Below are positions 1 through 6,255 of a DNA stretch of 64,000 bases, piece by piece. Both the position numbers and the translations under genes were made by a program. Source of the stretch: Marinobacter sp. X15-166B (GTDB taxonomy: Bacteria > Pseudomonadota > Gammaproteobacteria > Pseudomonadales > Oleiphilaceae); the NCBI RefSeq assembly GCF_001752365.1, contig NZ_MEIY01000001.1, positions 39,006 through 103,005 on the forward strand. Direction: 5' to 3'. The notes under the pieces were generated by a model. That model was given only the letters and a program-made list of their open reading frames with translations. It was not told where the DNA came from and did no database searches. Positions within the stretch are counted from its first letter, which is position 1. Each line of letters starts with the position of its first letter.

Positions 1-72
1 GAACGGACCGCCTTGAAGAACATGGAAGCCACCCTACTCAAGTCGCTGACAGCCAGCGCTGAGGGGTCATAG
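1..72 (+). CDS. 3' end of an unidentified gene (partial)
   Basis: The first 24 codons of the window read openly in frame 1 and end with TAG, giving a C-terminal tail ...NMEATLLKSLTASAEGS. The gene begins outside the window. It is convergent with the small minus-strand genes that start 23 bases later. The tail is too short to assign a family, and a chance open stretch of this size is possible. Confidence 0.3.
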   Translation, partial: ERTALKNMEATLLKSLTASAEGS

Positions 73-94
73 CATCCACAGCGCCGGACAATTC

Positions 95-298
95 TCACTT
101 ATAGCCAGACACAAAGCGCTCCCGGAAGCTGGCCGGTAATCGTTCATGATTGGTCAGTAGCATGAAGTCCGCCTCAGCGTGTCGCCCCTGTGACTTCAAG
201 TAAGCGCGATGTCGGGCCTTGGCCTTACGGTCTAGCTCGTCTCTGCGTCGCTGCCTGCTGGGCCTGAGGGCGTCTGAGAGCTTCTTTGAGATAACCAT
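95..298 (-). CDS. small basic hypothetical protein of the acquired element
   Basis: A 67-residue protein from ATG at 298, or 73 residues from a GTG at 316 that overlaps the stop of the upstream gene as GTGA. The first half is very rich in Arg and Lys (a run around RPSRQRRRDELDRKAKARHR), which suggests nucleic-acid contact, but no family is recognised. It is the last gene of a tight minus-strand run of five small genes (1458 down to 95). The short overlaps between these genes are the main evidence that they are real. Products this small, AT-richer than the genes after 6.6 kb, are typical of phage, satellite or plasmid cargo. Confidence 0.45.
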   Translation of the reverse strand: MVISKKLSDALRPSRQRRRDELDRKAKARHRAYLKSQGRHAEADFMLLTNHERLPASFRERFVSGYK

Positions 299-312
299 AG
301 CTTCACCCTGTG

Positions 313-558
313 TCACAGATTCAGAATGGCTTTGAGCGCGTCTACGCCCTTCGTGTTGCGCTTGGCATCATCCGCCAGCAAGTCGTCAAGTATCTGAGCG
401 CTCTTGCGAGTCTGAGTGCGGCTGTCTGGGTCGTACTTAACCTCATAACAGGTATTGACCATACCTAGAGGGCGCTTGACTCTCTCTGCTATCTCAAGCT
501 CATACTCAACGGCTCGCACAATGTCAGGAAGGAAGCGGGAGCGCTTCGGCGCTTGCAT
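313..558 (-). CDS. small hypothetical protein of the acquired element
   Basis: An 81-residue protein, MQAPKRSRFLPDIVRAVEYELEI and onward, with no recognised family. It starts at ATG 558 with only a weak ribosome-binding site, and its stop overlaps the possible GTG start of the next small gene, which argues for translational coupling. The composition is balanced, with no signal peptide or membrane segment, so it is probably a cytoplasmic accessory protein. A 72-base gap without an evident gene separates it from the next gene upstream. Confidence 0.45.
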   Translation of the reverse strand: MQAPKRSRFLPDIVRAVEYELEIAERVKRPLGMVNTCYEVKYDPDSRTQTRKSAQILDDLLADDAKRNTKGVDALKAILNL

Positions 559-630
559 GGTGACAGGTTGTGCGGCTTCTCGCTGCTTGAGGGTTGACCG
601 AATGCGAATGCAGGCTGCTACAAGGTCGTG

Positions 631-825
631 CTACTTATCGACCATAAAGGCAACCTGTCCAGCCTTGACGTAGAGCGGGTCAGCGTCTCCTAGATGTCGC
701 ATGGAGCTTCCGACAACTTGAACGCTGTAGTGGTCATGCAGGTCATCAAGTATGGCTTGCAGGTTGTCACCTTGAGCTGGGTAGCCTACCGCCTCTAACG
801 TCTCTTTGATCTGTTCAATATTCAT
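631..825 (-). CDS. small acidic hypothetical protein
   Basis: A 64-residue product beginning MNIEQIKETLEAVGYPAQ. The start at 825 is chosen because AGGAGG lies five bases upstream; a longer frame to 861 would lack this and would overlap the neighbour. The protein is acidic and predicted soluble, with no recognised domain. It is the third of five co-directional small genes, ten bases after the stop of the upstream gene. No function is proposed. Confidence 0.5.
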   Translation of the reverse strand: MNIEQIKETLEAVGYPAQGDNLQAILDDLHDHYSVQVVGSSMRHLGDADPLYVKAGQVAFMVDK

Positions 826-835
826 ACAGCCTCCT

Positions 836-1225
836 TTAGTCCTGGCCTGTCTGGTGGCCAATCATTGAGGCGGGGCGTATCCCGCTGTCTACCGCCTGTT
901 GTACGGTCATCTCTATGCCGCCAATAGTAACCAGTGCGTCAGGGCGAATAGCGCCACCAACGACGGCACCACCGCCAGCTAGGCGCTGTACGCAGACATC
1001 CCCATTGATGCTGTCCCAATAGTCCTTGCTGGCGAATGTGTCATGGCTGGTGAGGTCTTGCTTTACTTGGTGTAGATACTCGCCCTTGTCGTCGTCTCTC
1101 AGGGCCTCCCATGCGTCCCACTGCGCCTGCTCCTCTGGTGTCAGGGCGTAGGGGTTGGCTAGCTCTGCCGTTGGCTGTGGAGCCTCTGAGGCGGCGTAGG
1201 GGCTACCGTTGATTCCTAGTGTCAT
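836..1225 (-). CDS. hypothetical protein, possibly phage or plasmid related
   Basis: A 129-residue protein starting MTLGINGSPYAASEAPQ. The N-terminal third is rich in Pro, Ala and Glu (PYALTPEEQAQWDAWEALR), which looks flexible or helical. The C-terminal half carries a Gly-rich stretch followed by a short module ending GGIEMTVQQAVDSGIRPASMI. ATG 1225 has AAGGA nine bases upstream and overlaps the stop of the preceding gene as ATGA, so the two are translationally coupled. I do not recognise the family. Confidence 0.5.
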   Translation of the reverse strand: MTLGINGSPYAASEAPQPTAELANPYALTPEEQAQWDAWEALRDDDKGEYLHQVKQDLTSHDTFASKDYWDSINGDVCVQRLAGGGAVVGGAIRPDALVTIGGIEMTVQQAVDSGIRPASMIGHQTGQD

Positions 1226-1458
1226 GCTTTATGTTCCTTTACGTGATTGATTAATGGTTTACAGATACCAGCTCTCACGGCTTGCTCAAGGATGTGACGC
1301 AAGGCCACTGGGCGCGATACGCGGCGTACCTTGAGGGCGGCTGCCAGCTCGTTCTGTGTGGATTCAATGATTGACCAGTGGTAGGCGCTGAGCCTGACTT
1401 GGTTGGTCGTGGCGGTTCTGTCGTGGCGTAGGTAGGCCCGACAATCTGGGGTGTACAT
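1222..1458 (-). CDS. ribbon-helix-helix-like small DNA-binding protein
   Basis: A 78-residue protein from ATG 1458, which has GGAG eight bases upstream; a longer frame from GTG 1521 has no such site. The middle reads QVRLSAYHWSIIESTQNELA and then VSRPVALRHILEQAVRAG. This order, a short strand followed by two helices with small and basic residues, is what a CopG/Arc ribbon-helix-helix domain looks like. That fold is inferred from pattern alone. As the first gene of the five-gene minus-strand run it could autoregulate it from the palindrome-rich DNA upstream. Confidence 0.45.
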   Translation of the reverse strand: MYTPDCRAYLRHDRTATTNQVRLSAYHWSIIESTQNELAAALKVRRVSRPVALRHILEQAVRAGICKPLINHVKEHKA

Positions 1459-1757
1459 TGGGCGGGCTCCGTAAAGCTGTGTTGAAAGTTGAAAACAAAT
1501 AGGAGTAAACCCAGCGGCCACACAGGAGCACAGGGACGTGCTGGCGGGGGTGAGGTCTTACGCTGGGTTTACTGGTGGTCAGACATGGCTAAGGGCCTGA
1601 CCTATATCTAACTGGGCGCACTGCTCCAGTCAGATGGACATGTACTGGCTATCCTAAGGTGTGGGGAATAGGTGGGCCTCAGCGGGGCTCGACATTTGGC
1701 TCATGGAGTCTTTTGTCGAGCCTTCGCAATGACGTGCTCAGGGGTCTTCTCGCTGTC

Positions 1758-1792
1758 TTGAGTCATTTGCGTACTGTTCCGTTTTGACTCAA
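1758..1792 (+). repeat. core-hairpin repeat, copy 1
   Basis: Arms TTGAGTCA (1758-1765) and TGACTCAA (1785-1792) are perfectly complementary over 8 bp. They enclose a 19-nt loop containing ACTGTTCC starting seven bases into the loop and followed by GTTT. Copies 2 and 4 have the same core in the same loop position but different arms. There is no T tract after the stem, so it is not a standard terminator. Confidence 0.7.
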
Positions 1793-1829
1793 CCTCCGCA
1801 ATGATGGCTTCGAGCTTCGCTACGGTCTT

Positions 1830-1860
1830 GCCCGTTTTGAATACTGTATTCGTTTCGGGC
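1830..1860. repeat. two-tier 31-bp dyad
   Basis: Outer arms GCCCG (1830-1834) and CGGGC (1856-1860) and inner arms GAATAC (1839-1844) and GTATTC (1846-1851) share the same centre at base 1845. The four bases between the tiers are unpaired T-rich. The one-base centre argues for a protein-binding dyad in duplex DNA rather than an RNA hairpin. It lies between hairpin copies 1 and 2. Confidence 0.6.
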
Positions 1861-1876
1861 AGCAGCTATAACGTCA

Positions 1877-1909
1877 GTATCAGAATTGGCACTGTTCCGT
1901 TTTTGATAC
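1877..1909 (+). repeat. core-hairpin repeat, copy 2
   Basis: Arms GTATCA and TGATAC pair over 6 bp, extended by a G-T wobble to 7, leaving a 19-nt loop at 1884-1902. The loop contains GGCACTGTTCCGTTT with the core at the same offset as in copy 1. The arms share no sequence with copy 1, so the pairing is conserved while the sequence is not. Confidence 0.65.
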
Positions 1910-1962
1910 CTCATTCTCTCTACTGAGAATATACTCAAAGTTGAGCATGTAACTCATTGTTC

Positions 1963-1974
1963 CAATTGCAATTG
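1963..1974. promoter_or_regulatory. 12-bp palindrome and possible promoter before the small gene at 2020
   Basis: CAATTGCAATTG is a perfect palindrome and overlaps a TTGACC at 1972-1977 that could be a -35 element. A weak CATAAC at 1997-2002 is the best -10 candidate, with long spacing. A short CTCAA/TTGAG inverted repeat lies just upstream at 1934-1945. The arrangement would suit an operator, but the promoter itself is weakly supported. Confidence 0.35.
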
Positions 1975-2019
1975 ACCACTGATATAGTCGCCTGACCATA
2001 ACCAATAGGAGTAGCTATT

Positions 2020-2193
2020 ATGATTGACCAAACACAGTTGATACATGATGTCCTGAGTCTTCGGGATGACTTCGAGTTACAGGGCGTAGACGATGCGCTA
2101 GCCTATCGCTGGCTGTTGGTGACTGAGAGTCAGGAGGTGACCGGACCTGTAGCTAGGTGTGCTGGGTCGCTTTGGGTCGGCGTGGAGGGCTGA
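2020..2193 (+). CDS. small acidic protein in the gene-poor tract
   Basis: A 57-residue frame starting MIDQTQLIHDVLSLRDDFEL and ending in TGA. AGGAG lies eight bases before the ATG, a well-placed ribosome-binding site, and a palindrome with a possible -35 element lies further upstream. The predicted protein is acidic and helical in its first 40 residues and matches no family I know. It is the only credible rightward frame between 1.5 and 2.8 kb. It sits between hairpin copies 2 and 3, so it may be controlled by or belong with those structures. Confidence 0.45.
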   Translation: MIDQTQLIHDVLSLRDDFELQGVDDALAYRWLLVTESQEVTGPVARCAGSLWVGVEG

Positions 2194-2226
2194 GTTCAGT
2201 TTCACGCCTAGGCGTCATTTTGAACA

Positions 2227-2261
2227 GGTGCTAGTTTCGGCACTGTTCCGTTTTTGGGCAG
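2227..2261 (+). repeat. core-hairpin repeat, copy 3 (weak stem)
   Basis: GGCACTGTTCCGTTT recurs at 2239-2253. In the register of the other copies only CTAG (2231-2234) and TTGG (2254-2257) pair, including two G-T wobbles, so this stem would be weak and only possible in plus-strand RNA. An alternative pairing joins GAACAG (2222-2227) to CTGTTC inside the core (2243-2248). Confidence 0.45.
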
Positions 2262-2296
2262 GCGCTCAGTTGCGGCACTGTTCCGTGTCTGAACGC
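2262..2296 (+). repeat. core-hairpin repeat, copy 4
   Basis: Arms GCGCTCAG (2262-2269) and CTGAACGC (2289-2296) pair at seven of eight positions around a 19-nt loop containing GGCACTGTTCCGTGT. The core offset and loop length equal those of copy 1. It begins one base after the copy 3 region, so the two are a tandem pair. Confidence 0.65.
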
Positions 2297-2710
2297 TGAG
2301 AGGCTGAGGGTAGCTGTGAGCTATGACCACTGAGAGGAGGTGTCAGCCTTAGGTATCCATAGCTTTACTGTTATAGATATATCAATAGTATGCTTAGAGG
2401 GGCCTAGTGTCAGACCTTAGGTAGGCACTAAGTATCCTCTGTATCCTATGTATCCCCGGAAGACTTCTTATGCTAAGGAGTGGGGTATCAAATGATCAGC
2501 TGTTATTGGTCAATTATTAACCGCTCAGCCTAAGCTCATGTAGCGCCCGCCATCAGCCTTATGGTCAACCTCAAGTAAGGGGCGCTATGCTGGTACTGCG
2601 TTAGCTGTGAGAGGCGCTGTGAGTCGGCACAGGGCCGGCAACGCCTATGGGCTATGGGTATCCTAGGGTGAGCTGAGGAGGGTGCTGTGATGGCTCTGGG
2701 GCGCTCTGTG

Positions 2711-2751
2711 TGGCGTGGTGTGGCGTGGTGTGGCGTGGTGTAGGCGTGGTG
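2711..2751. repeat. 10-bp tandem repeat, four units
   Basis: TGGCGTGGTG is repeated three times exactly (2711-2740) and followed by an 11-base variant, TAGGCGTGGTG. It could be an iteron array or simply slipped-strand expansion. It lies about 90 bases beyond the recombinase stop codon. Confidence 0.7.
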
Positions 2752-2837
2752 AAAACATCAGGTACGATAGAAACACACGCCTATATAACCATAAGCTATC
2801 ATCCTGCGTTATTCCTAAGGTGTGGGCTATAAGCCCC

Positions 2838-3395
2838 TCAGGCCGCCTCTAGCGCCGTGTACAGCGTCTGCCTGCTTACCCCATATTCACTAGCCAAAGC
2901 CTTCTTAGTGTCGCCTCTGGCCACCCTAGCGCGTATCTCGGCTACCTGTGCCGGTGTTAGCTTCTTCCTTGCGCCGATCTGCTTACCCTTCGCCTTCGCG
3001 GCTGCTATGCCTTCCCTCTGTCTCTCCCTGATCATTGACCTCTCAAACTCTGCAAAGGCTCCCATCATCTGTAGCTGAAGCGTCTGGAATGGGTTGACCT
3101 CACCTGTGAAGGTTAGCTTCTCTTTGTGGAACTCAAGGGTCACACCGCGCCCTGTGAGGTCGTCTACCAGCCTCAGAAGGTCGGTCATGTTGCGGGCCAG
3201 CCGGTCAATGCTGTGAACGTGCAGCGTGTCACCTTTGCGGACATGCCGTAGACACTCGGTCAGCGCGGGTCTGTTGGTGTCCTTGCCGCTGGCCTTGTCG
3301 GTGAACGTGGCATCGAAGGTCAGGCCGTGAAGCTGGCGGTCTGTGTTCTGGTCTACTGAGGATACGCGGATATAGGCAACGTGCTGGCCTGACAT
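2838..3395 (-). CDS. serine recombinase of the resolvase/invertase family
   Basis: A 185-residue small serine recombinase, full length for the Tn3-resolvase and DNA-invertase group. The catalytic domain opens with VAYIRVSSVDQNTDRQL, which carries the nucleophilic serine. Downstream it has the usual HSIDRLARN segment and the long dimer-interface helix, with FAEFERSMIRERQREGI. The last 45 residues are a helix-turn-helix (TKKALASEYGVSRQTLYTAL) that binds the crossover-site arms. The start at 3395 has AGGAAG seven bases upstream, whereas the longer frame to 3428 lacks this. It may resolve or invert the element. A resolvase of this size does not usually integrate elements, so an integrase could lie left of the window. 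Confidence 0.9.
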   Translation of the reverse strand: MSGQHVAYIRVSSVDQNTDRQLHGLTFDATFTDKASGKDTNRPALTECLRHVRKGDTLHVHSIDRLARNMTDLLRLVDDLTGRGVTLEFHKEKLTFTGEVNPFQTLQLQMMGAFAEFERSMIRERQREGIAAAKAKGKQIGARKKLTPAQVAEIRARVARGDTKKALASEYGVSRQTLYTALEAA

Positions 3396-3601
3396 TGTGT
3401 GGCTTCCTGTGTCTGGGTGTCGTGTCAAGGTACTCTAGGCTTACCTAGACTGCCTGTCAATAAATTAACAATCGACTTATATGGACACGGTAGAATGCGG
3501 GCTGGCGGGTAGGTGTCTAGCGTGCCTAAAAGGTTTACTCATCTGGACAGACCATCGACGGCCAGGCCGCCCGATCTGCGTATGTCAGAGTTAAGAAAGG
3601 A

Positions 3602-3623
3602 CCCCGATCAACAATGACCGGGG
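3602..3623 (-). terminator. probable terminator of the C-R operon
   Basis: On the minus strand CCCCGGTC and GATCGGGG pair with one G-U wobble around a 6-nt loop, followed by the pyrimidine-rich TCCTTTCTT. The hairpin lies about 80 bases past the restriction-endonuclease stop. The tail is not a pure T run, so efficiency is uncertain. Confidence 0.45.
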
Positions 3624-3701
3624 CTACGGGGGGAAAGCTCTCAACAGTAACTTTCTAAAAGTCAGACAAATTTCTAGTCAGTTTTTGAAGTTGCTTGGGC
3701 T

Positions 3702-4595
3702 TCACATTCCAATCGGCTTGAGAATTTCTTCGCCGTCCTCCCCAACGAAGATTTCATAGTCGCCGGTACTGTCTTGTTTCCCTGTGGGCTTCAGCCTGTA
3801 GAGGCCACCGTTCCTCCCAAGGTAGGGAGCGGAAGGATCAAAGCCATCCGGGGCGAACCCAACAGAGATGAGGGGTAGCGAAACCTGGTCAAGGTAGTGC
3901 CTCTGCCGAAGCTCTTGAAGTGAGCCATTCCTGTTCGAAACTGGCCAAATACGGGTTGCACTACTCTGCTTATCAGTGCTGGTTACAAGGATTCCTGCGT
4001 CGATCACCCCACGCTGGAATAGAACAAAAAGCTTATTCAAAGCACGGAATGAACTCGCCACATTTCCCGTTTCAAACTCAACTCCAAGAGTGAACTGCTT
4101 TTCCCCTGGCACGGCTTCAAACAAATCCTTTACATCTTCTGGCAGGCACTCAATGTCGTATAGGCCACGCTCTGTGTACATGCCATAAAACATTGGAAAC
4201 AGGGTGTAGATCGAGCCGTCTGGCCGCCCATTCTCCTCAATGTATCTGTGCAACACTTCGAGAAGGCGATCCTTGTCTTTGATTCGATACCCGACTGTTT
4301 TCACTGTCCTGGTTATCAGCCCGTCAATGTCTTGTCCCTCAATCTTTGTCTCCCCCTGGCAGCCTTGGAACTGCGCCAGGTTATGCTGGAATTTTTTCGA
4401 AAGGAAAGGAGCTGAGTTCATGACACACGTAGTTATCCTGCCCGTGCGCTGTTTTCGGAAGCAGAGTGTGTCATTAACGATGAATTGGCCACCGACCGTA
4501 GTAATGCCTTGCAGACTCTTTGTCACGATGTCTACAGCAGCGTCCTTAACGTCTGTGGGCAGGAAGTACCCGTCGTGTTCAACTTTAACCCTCAT
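3702..4595 (-). CDS. probable type II restriction endonuclease
   Basis: A 297-residue protein co-transcribed with, and overlapping by four bases (ATGA), a controller-type regulator, opposite a DNA methyltransferase. This is the genetic position of the endonuclease in C-regulated type II systems such as PvuII and BamHI. The likely catalytic region lies around residues 168-205: LGVEFETGN, then a helix, then a hydrophobic strand AGILVTSTDK. That order of acidic strand, helix and strand resembles the BglII/BamHI group, but I see no strict PD-ExK signature. Identification therefore rests mainly on context. The protein would cut DNA unmodified by the adjacent methyltransferase. The target sequence is unknown. 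Confidence 0.6.
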   Translation of the reverse strand: MRVKVEHDGYFLPTDVKDAAVDIVTKSLQGITTVGGQFIVNDTLCFRKQRTGRITTCVMNSAPFLSKKFQHNLAQFQGCQGETKIEGQDIDGLITRTVKTVGYRIKDKDRLLEVLHRYIEENGRPDGSIYTLFPMFYGMYTERGLYDIECLPEDVKDLFEAVPGEKQFTLGVEFETGNVASSFRALNKLFVLFQRGVIDAGILVTSTDKQSSATRIWPVSNRNGSLQELRQRHYLDQVSLPLISVGFAPDGFDPSAPYLGRNGGLYRLKPTGKQDSTGDYEIFVGEDGEEILKPIGM

Positions 4596-4849
4596 AGCAA
4601 AGATACCCCCTCGGAATCGAGACGCTTCTTCACCTCTGAGATCAGTTGACCAACGTCCGTGCCAAGCACTTCACAGATCTTCATGAGCCGAACAATAGAG
4701 ATTCGCTTGGTGCCACTCTCGATACGGCTCAGATGTGCCCTTGAGATTCCCACTGGTTCAGCGACGTCAGCCTGTGCGAGACCGGCTTGGTTTCTTCGCT
4801 GCCGTAGGAGGGTTCCTATCAATGCGTATACACGCTCTGTCTTAACCAT
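4592..4849 (-). CDS. controller (C) protein of the restriction-modification system
   Basis: An 85-residue Xre-family helix-turn-helix protein, the usual size for C proteins, which time endonuclease expression after entry into a new host. The HTH reads AGLAQADVAEPVGISRAHLS followed by RIESGTKRISIVRLMKICEVLG. ATG 4849 is preferred; a GTG two codons upstream lies inside the inverted repeat. No clear ribosome-binding site is seen, in line with the leaderless messages known for several C genes. It overlaps the endonuclease start by four bases and faces two matched operator-like sites. C proteins activate their own C-R operon at low dose and repress it at high dose; that behaviour is inferred from the family. 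Confidence 0.75.
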   Translation of the reverse strand: MVKTERVYALIGTLLRQRRNQAGLAQADVAEPVGISRAHLSRIESGTKRISIVRLMKICEVLGTDVGQLISEVKKRLDSEGVSLL

Positions 4850-4885
4850 GTTCACACTTATTCCTTAATTGCTTCGTGTGAACAC
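4848..4885. promoter_or_regulatory. paired operator sites at the C gene start (C-box candidate)
   Basis: GTTCACAC (4850-4857) and GTGTGAAC (4876-4883) form a perfect 8-bp inverted repeat separated by 18 bases. Each arm lies in a 10-bp near-palindrome, ATGTTCACAC and GTGTGAACAC. Two symmetric sites overlapping the C start codon is the arrangement expected for C-protein binding. Confidence 0.6.
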
Positions 4886-4896
4886 AAGCTATCAAT

Positions 4897-4911
4897 CATG
4901 GTTAGACCATG
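4897..4911. promoter_or_regulatory. third palindrome in the C-M intergenic region
   Basis: CATGGT and ACCATG flank a 3-base centre, a perfect 15-bp dyad. It lies between the C-gene sites and the methyltransferase promoter. Its sequence differs from the other two operator types in this intergenic region, so it may serve another regulator or RNA polymerase. Confidence 0.4.
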
Positions 4912-4970
4912 TGTGCCCCTAAGACACTTCCTGCATAACCTTCATTAGAGATTTCGATTTGTGTTAAAGT

Positions 4971-4998
4971 CTCGATAGCTCAATTACCACCTATCGAG
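4971..4998. promoter_or_regulatory. inverted repeat covering the methyltransferase start region
   Basis: CTCGATAG (4971-4978) and CTATCGAG (4991-4998) are perfectly complementary with a 12-base spacer. The right arm overlaps the purine-rich ribosome-binding site GAGAG just before the ATG at 5005. It could be an operator for the helix-turn-helix at the methyltransferase N-terminus, or an RNA hairpin that masks translation. Confidence 0.5.
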
Positions 4999-5004
4999 AG
5001 ACTC

Positions 5005-6255
5005 ATGGGATATTCAGATCAGTTTTTCCGAAGCCTGGACGTGGACCCAAGCTCTAACTCTGAGATTGGACAACTATCGAAAAAAACAGGGATTCCGGTT
5101 CCGCGACTGCGGTATTACAACGAGGGCAATATCGTCCCCACTGGGTCCGACATGAGCAAGATTGAGGCAACGGTCGGCATTTATGAGCTGGACCTTGCGG
5201 TTCGCATGGGAAGACTTGACCACGCCACTACAGAGCTTCTCCAAGAGCACGCAAGTGAGATACTAGAACTCATCGGACATCACAGGAGACACACTCATAC
5301 GCCGTTTCCTGAGGACCTACTGCCCGTCTTCGAAACCGACCACGGTCAGCTCTATCAGGAAGACTGCCTGAGCGCGTTAAAGACTGTTGATAGTGACTCA
5401 GTTGACCTAGTTTTTGCCGACCCCCCTTTCAATCTCGACAAGCTCTACCCGTCGAAAATGAACGACAACCTCAAGATTGAGGAATACTTGAAATGGACAG
5501 AAGCATGGCTCCGGGAGTGTATCCGAACCTTGAAGCCAGGCGGAGCATTGTTCACATGGAATCTCCCCGTCTGGAACAGCCAAGTTTCAAACTTTCTGCA
5601 TAGCAGACTGACATTCAAGCACTGGATCGCGGCAGATATTAAGTACAGCCTGCCAATCAAGGGAAGGCTGTACCCGTCTCACTACTCATTGCTCTATTTC
5701 GTCAAAGGCCAAAAGCCAAGTAAGCTGGAAGCAGACCGGCTGCCCACGCCGACATGCCCAAATTGCTTTGGCGACCTGAAGGACTATGGCGGCTACAAGC
5801 ACAAGATGAATCCAGAAGGGATCAGCTTAACTGACATTTGGACAGATATACCGCCCGTACGACATGCAAAGTACAAGAAGCGCAAAGGCGCGAACGAGCT
5901 ATCTGTAAAGCTACTGGACAGGATTATAGAGATGGCCAGTGAGCCTGGAGATTTGGTCCTTGATCCATTTGGGGGCTCGGGTACAACTTACGTCGTCGCA
6001 GAGCTAAAAGGTCGACGCTGGTGGGGCTGCGAGCTAGGACCATGCGATATTATTGTTGATCGTTTCGAGAGAATTTCCGAGGACAGGTCTCACCTTGAGA
6101 AAATAAGGGCAGACATAAACCATCTATTCCCTCCCAGCGTGAAGCGAGAGAGAGAGCGCAGAGGCCATTGGACCCCTGAGTCAGTCGCCCATAAGAATAA
6201 ACCGACGAATGATTCTGCGGAGTCATTAGCGCTGTTTGAAGATGGGGAATCATGA
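5005..6255 (+). CDS. type II DNA methyltransferase (beta class, probably N6-adenine) with N-terminal HTH
   Basis: A 416-residue modification enzyme. The catalytic motif DLVFADPPFNLD (DPPF at residues 139-142) comes before the S-adenosylmethionine motif LVLDPFGGSGTT near residue 320, the motif order of beta-class enzymes. DPPF rather than SPPY favours N6-adenine methylation. Residues 20-75 form an additional helix-turn-helix region (IGQLSKKTGIPVPRLRYYN) not needed for catalysis, so the enzyme probably also regulates transcription. Two Cys pairs (CPNC at about 251 and the neighbouring region) lie in the target-recognition part. It is divergent from the C-R operon, and its start is covered by an inverted repeat. 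It protects host DNA from the adjacent endonuclease. Confidence 0.9.
   Translation: MGYSDQFFRSLDVDPSSNSEIGQLSKKTGIPVPRLRYYNEGNIVPTGSDMSKIEATVGIYELDLAVRMGRLDHATTELLQEHASEILELIGHHRRHTHTPFPEDLLPVFETDHGQLYQEDCLSALKTVDSDSVDLVFADPPFNLDKLYPSKMNDNLKIEEYLKWTEAWLRECIRTLKPGGALFTWNLPVWNSQVSNFLHSRLTFKHWIAADIKYSLPIKGRLYPSHYSLLYFVKGQKPSKLEADRLPTPTCPNCFGDLKDYGGYKHKMNPEGISLTDIWTDIPPVRHAKYKKRKGANELSVKLLDRIIEMASEPGDLVLDPFGGSGTTYVVAELKGRRWWGCELGPCDIIVDRFERISEDRSHLEKIRADINHLFPPSVKRERERRGHWTPESVAHKNKPTNDSAESLALFEDGES

Larger units (their letters stand above)
1459..2019. other. palindrome-dense tract without a convincing gene
   Basis: About 560 bases separate the leftward small-gene run from a small rightward gene at 2020. 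I see no convincing coding frame. The tract holds two hairpin repeats with the ACTGTTCC core, a 31-bp two-tier dyad, a CTCAA/TTGAG inverted repeat at 1934-1945 and the perfect palindrome CAATTGCAATTG at 1963-1974. This density suits a replication origin, a control region or a structured RNA. Which of these it is cannot be decided from sequence alone. Confidence 0.5.
2194..2837. other. gene-poor tract with hairpins and tandem repeats
   Basis: About 640 bases without a supported gene. It contains the 12-bp palindrome ACGCCTAGGCGT at 2204-2215, hairpin copies 3 and 4, and a short tandem repeat at 2711-2751, and ends at the stop codon of the serine recombinase. I found nothing coding in either direction that has a ribosome-binding site. 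Confidence 0.5.

Noticed and set aside
1758..2296. Core hairpins as rho-independent terminators or a CRISPR array
   Set aside because: No T tract follows the stems, loops are 19 nt, and spacing and arm sequences are irregular, unlike either class.
2711..2751. Tandem repeat as a CRISPR array
   Set aside because: Units are contiguous 10-mers without spacers.
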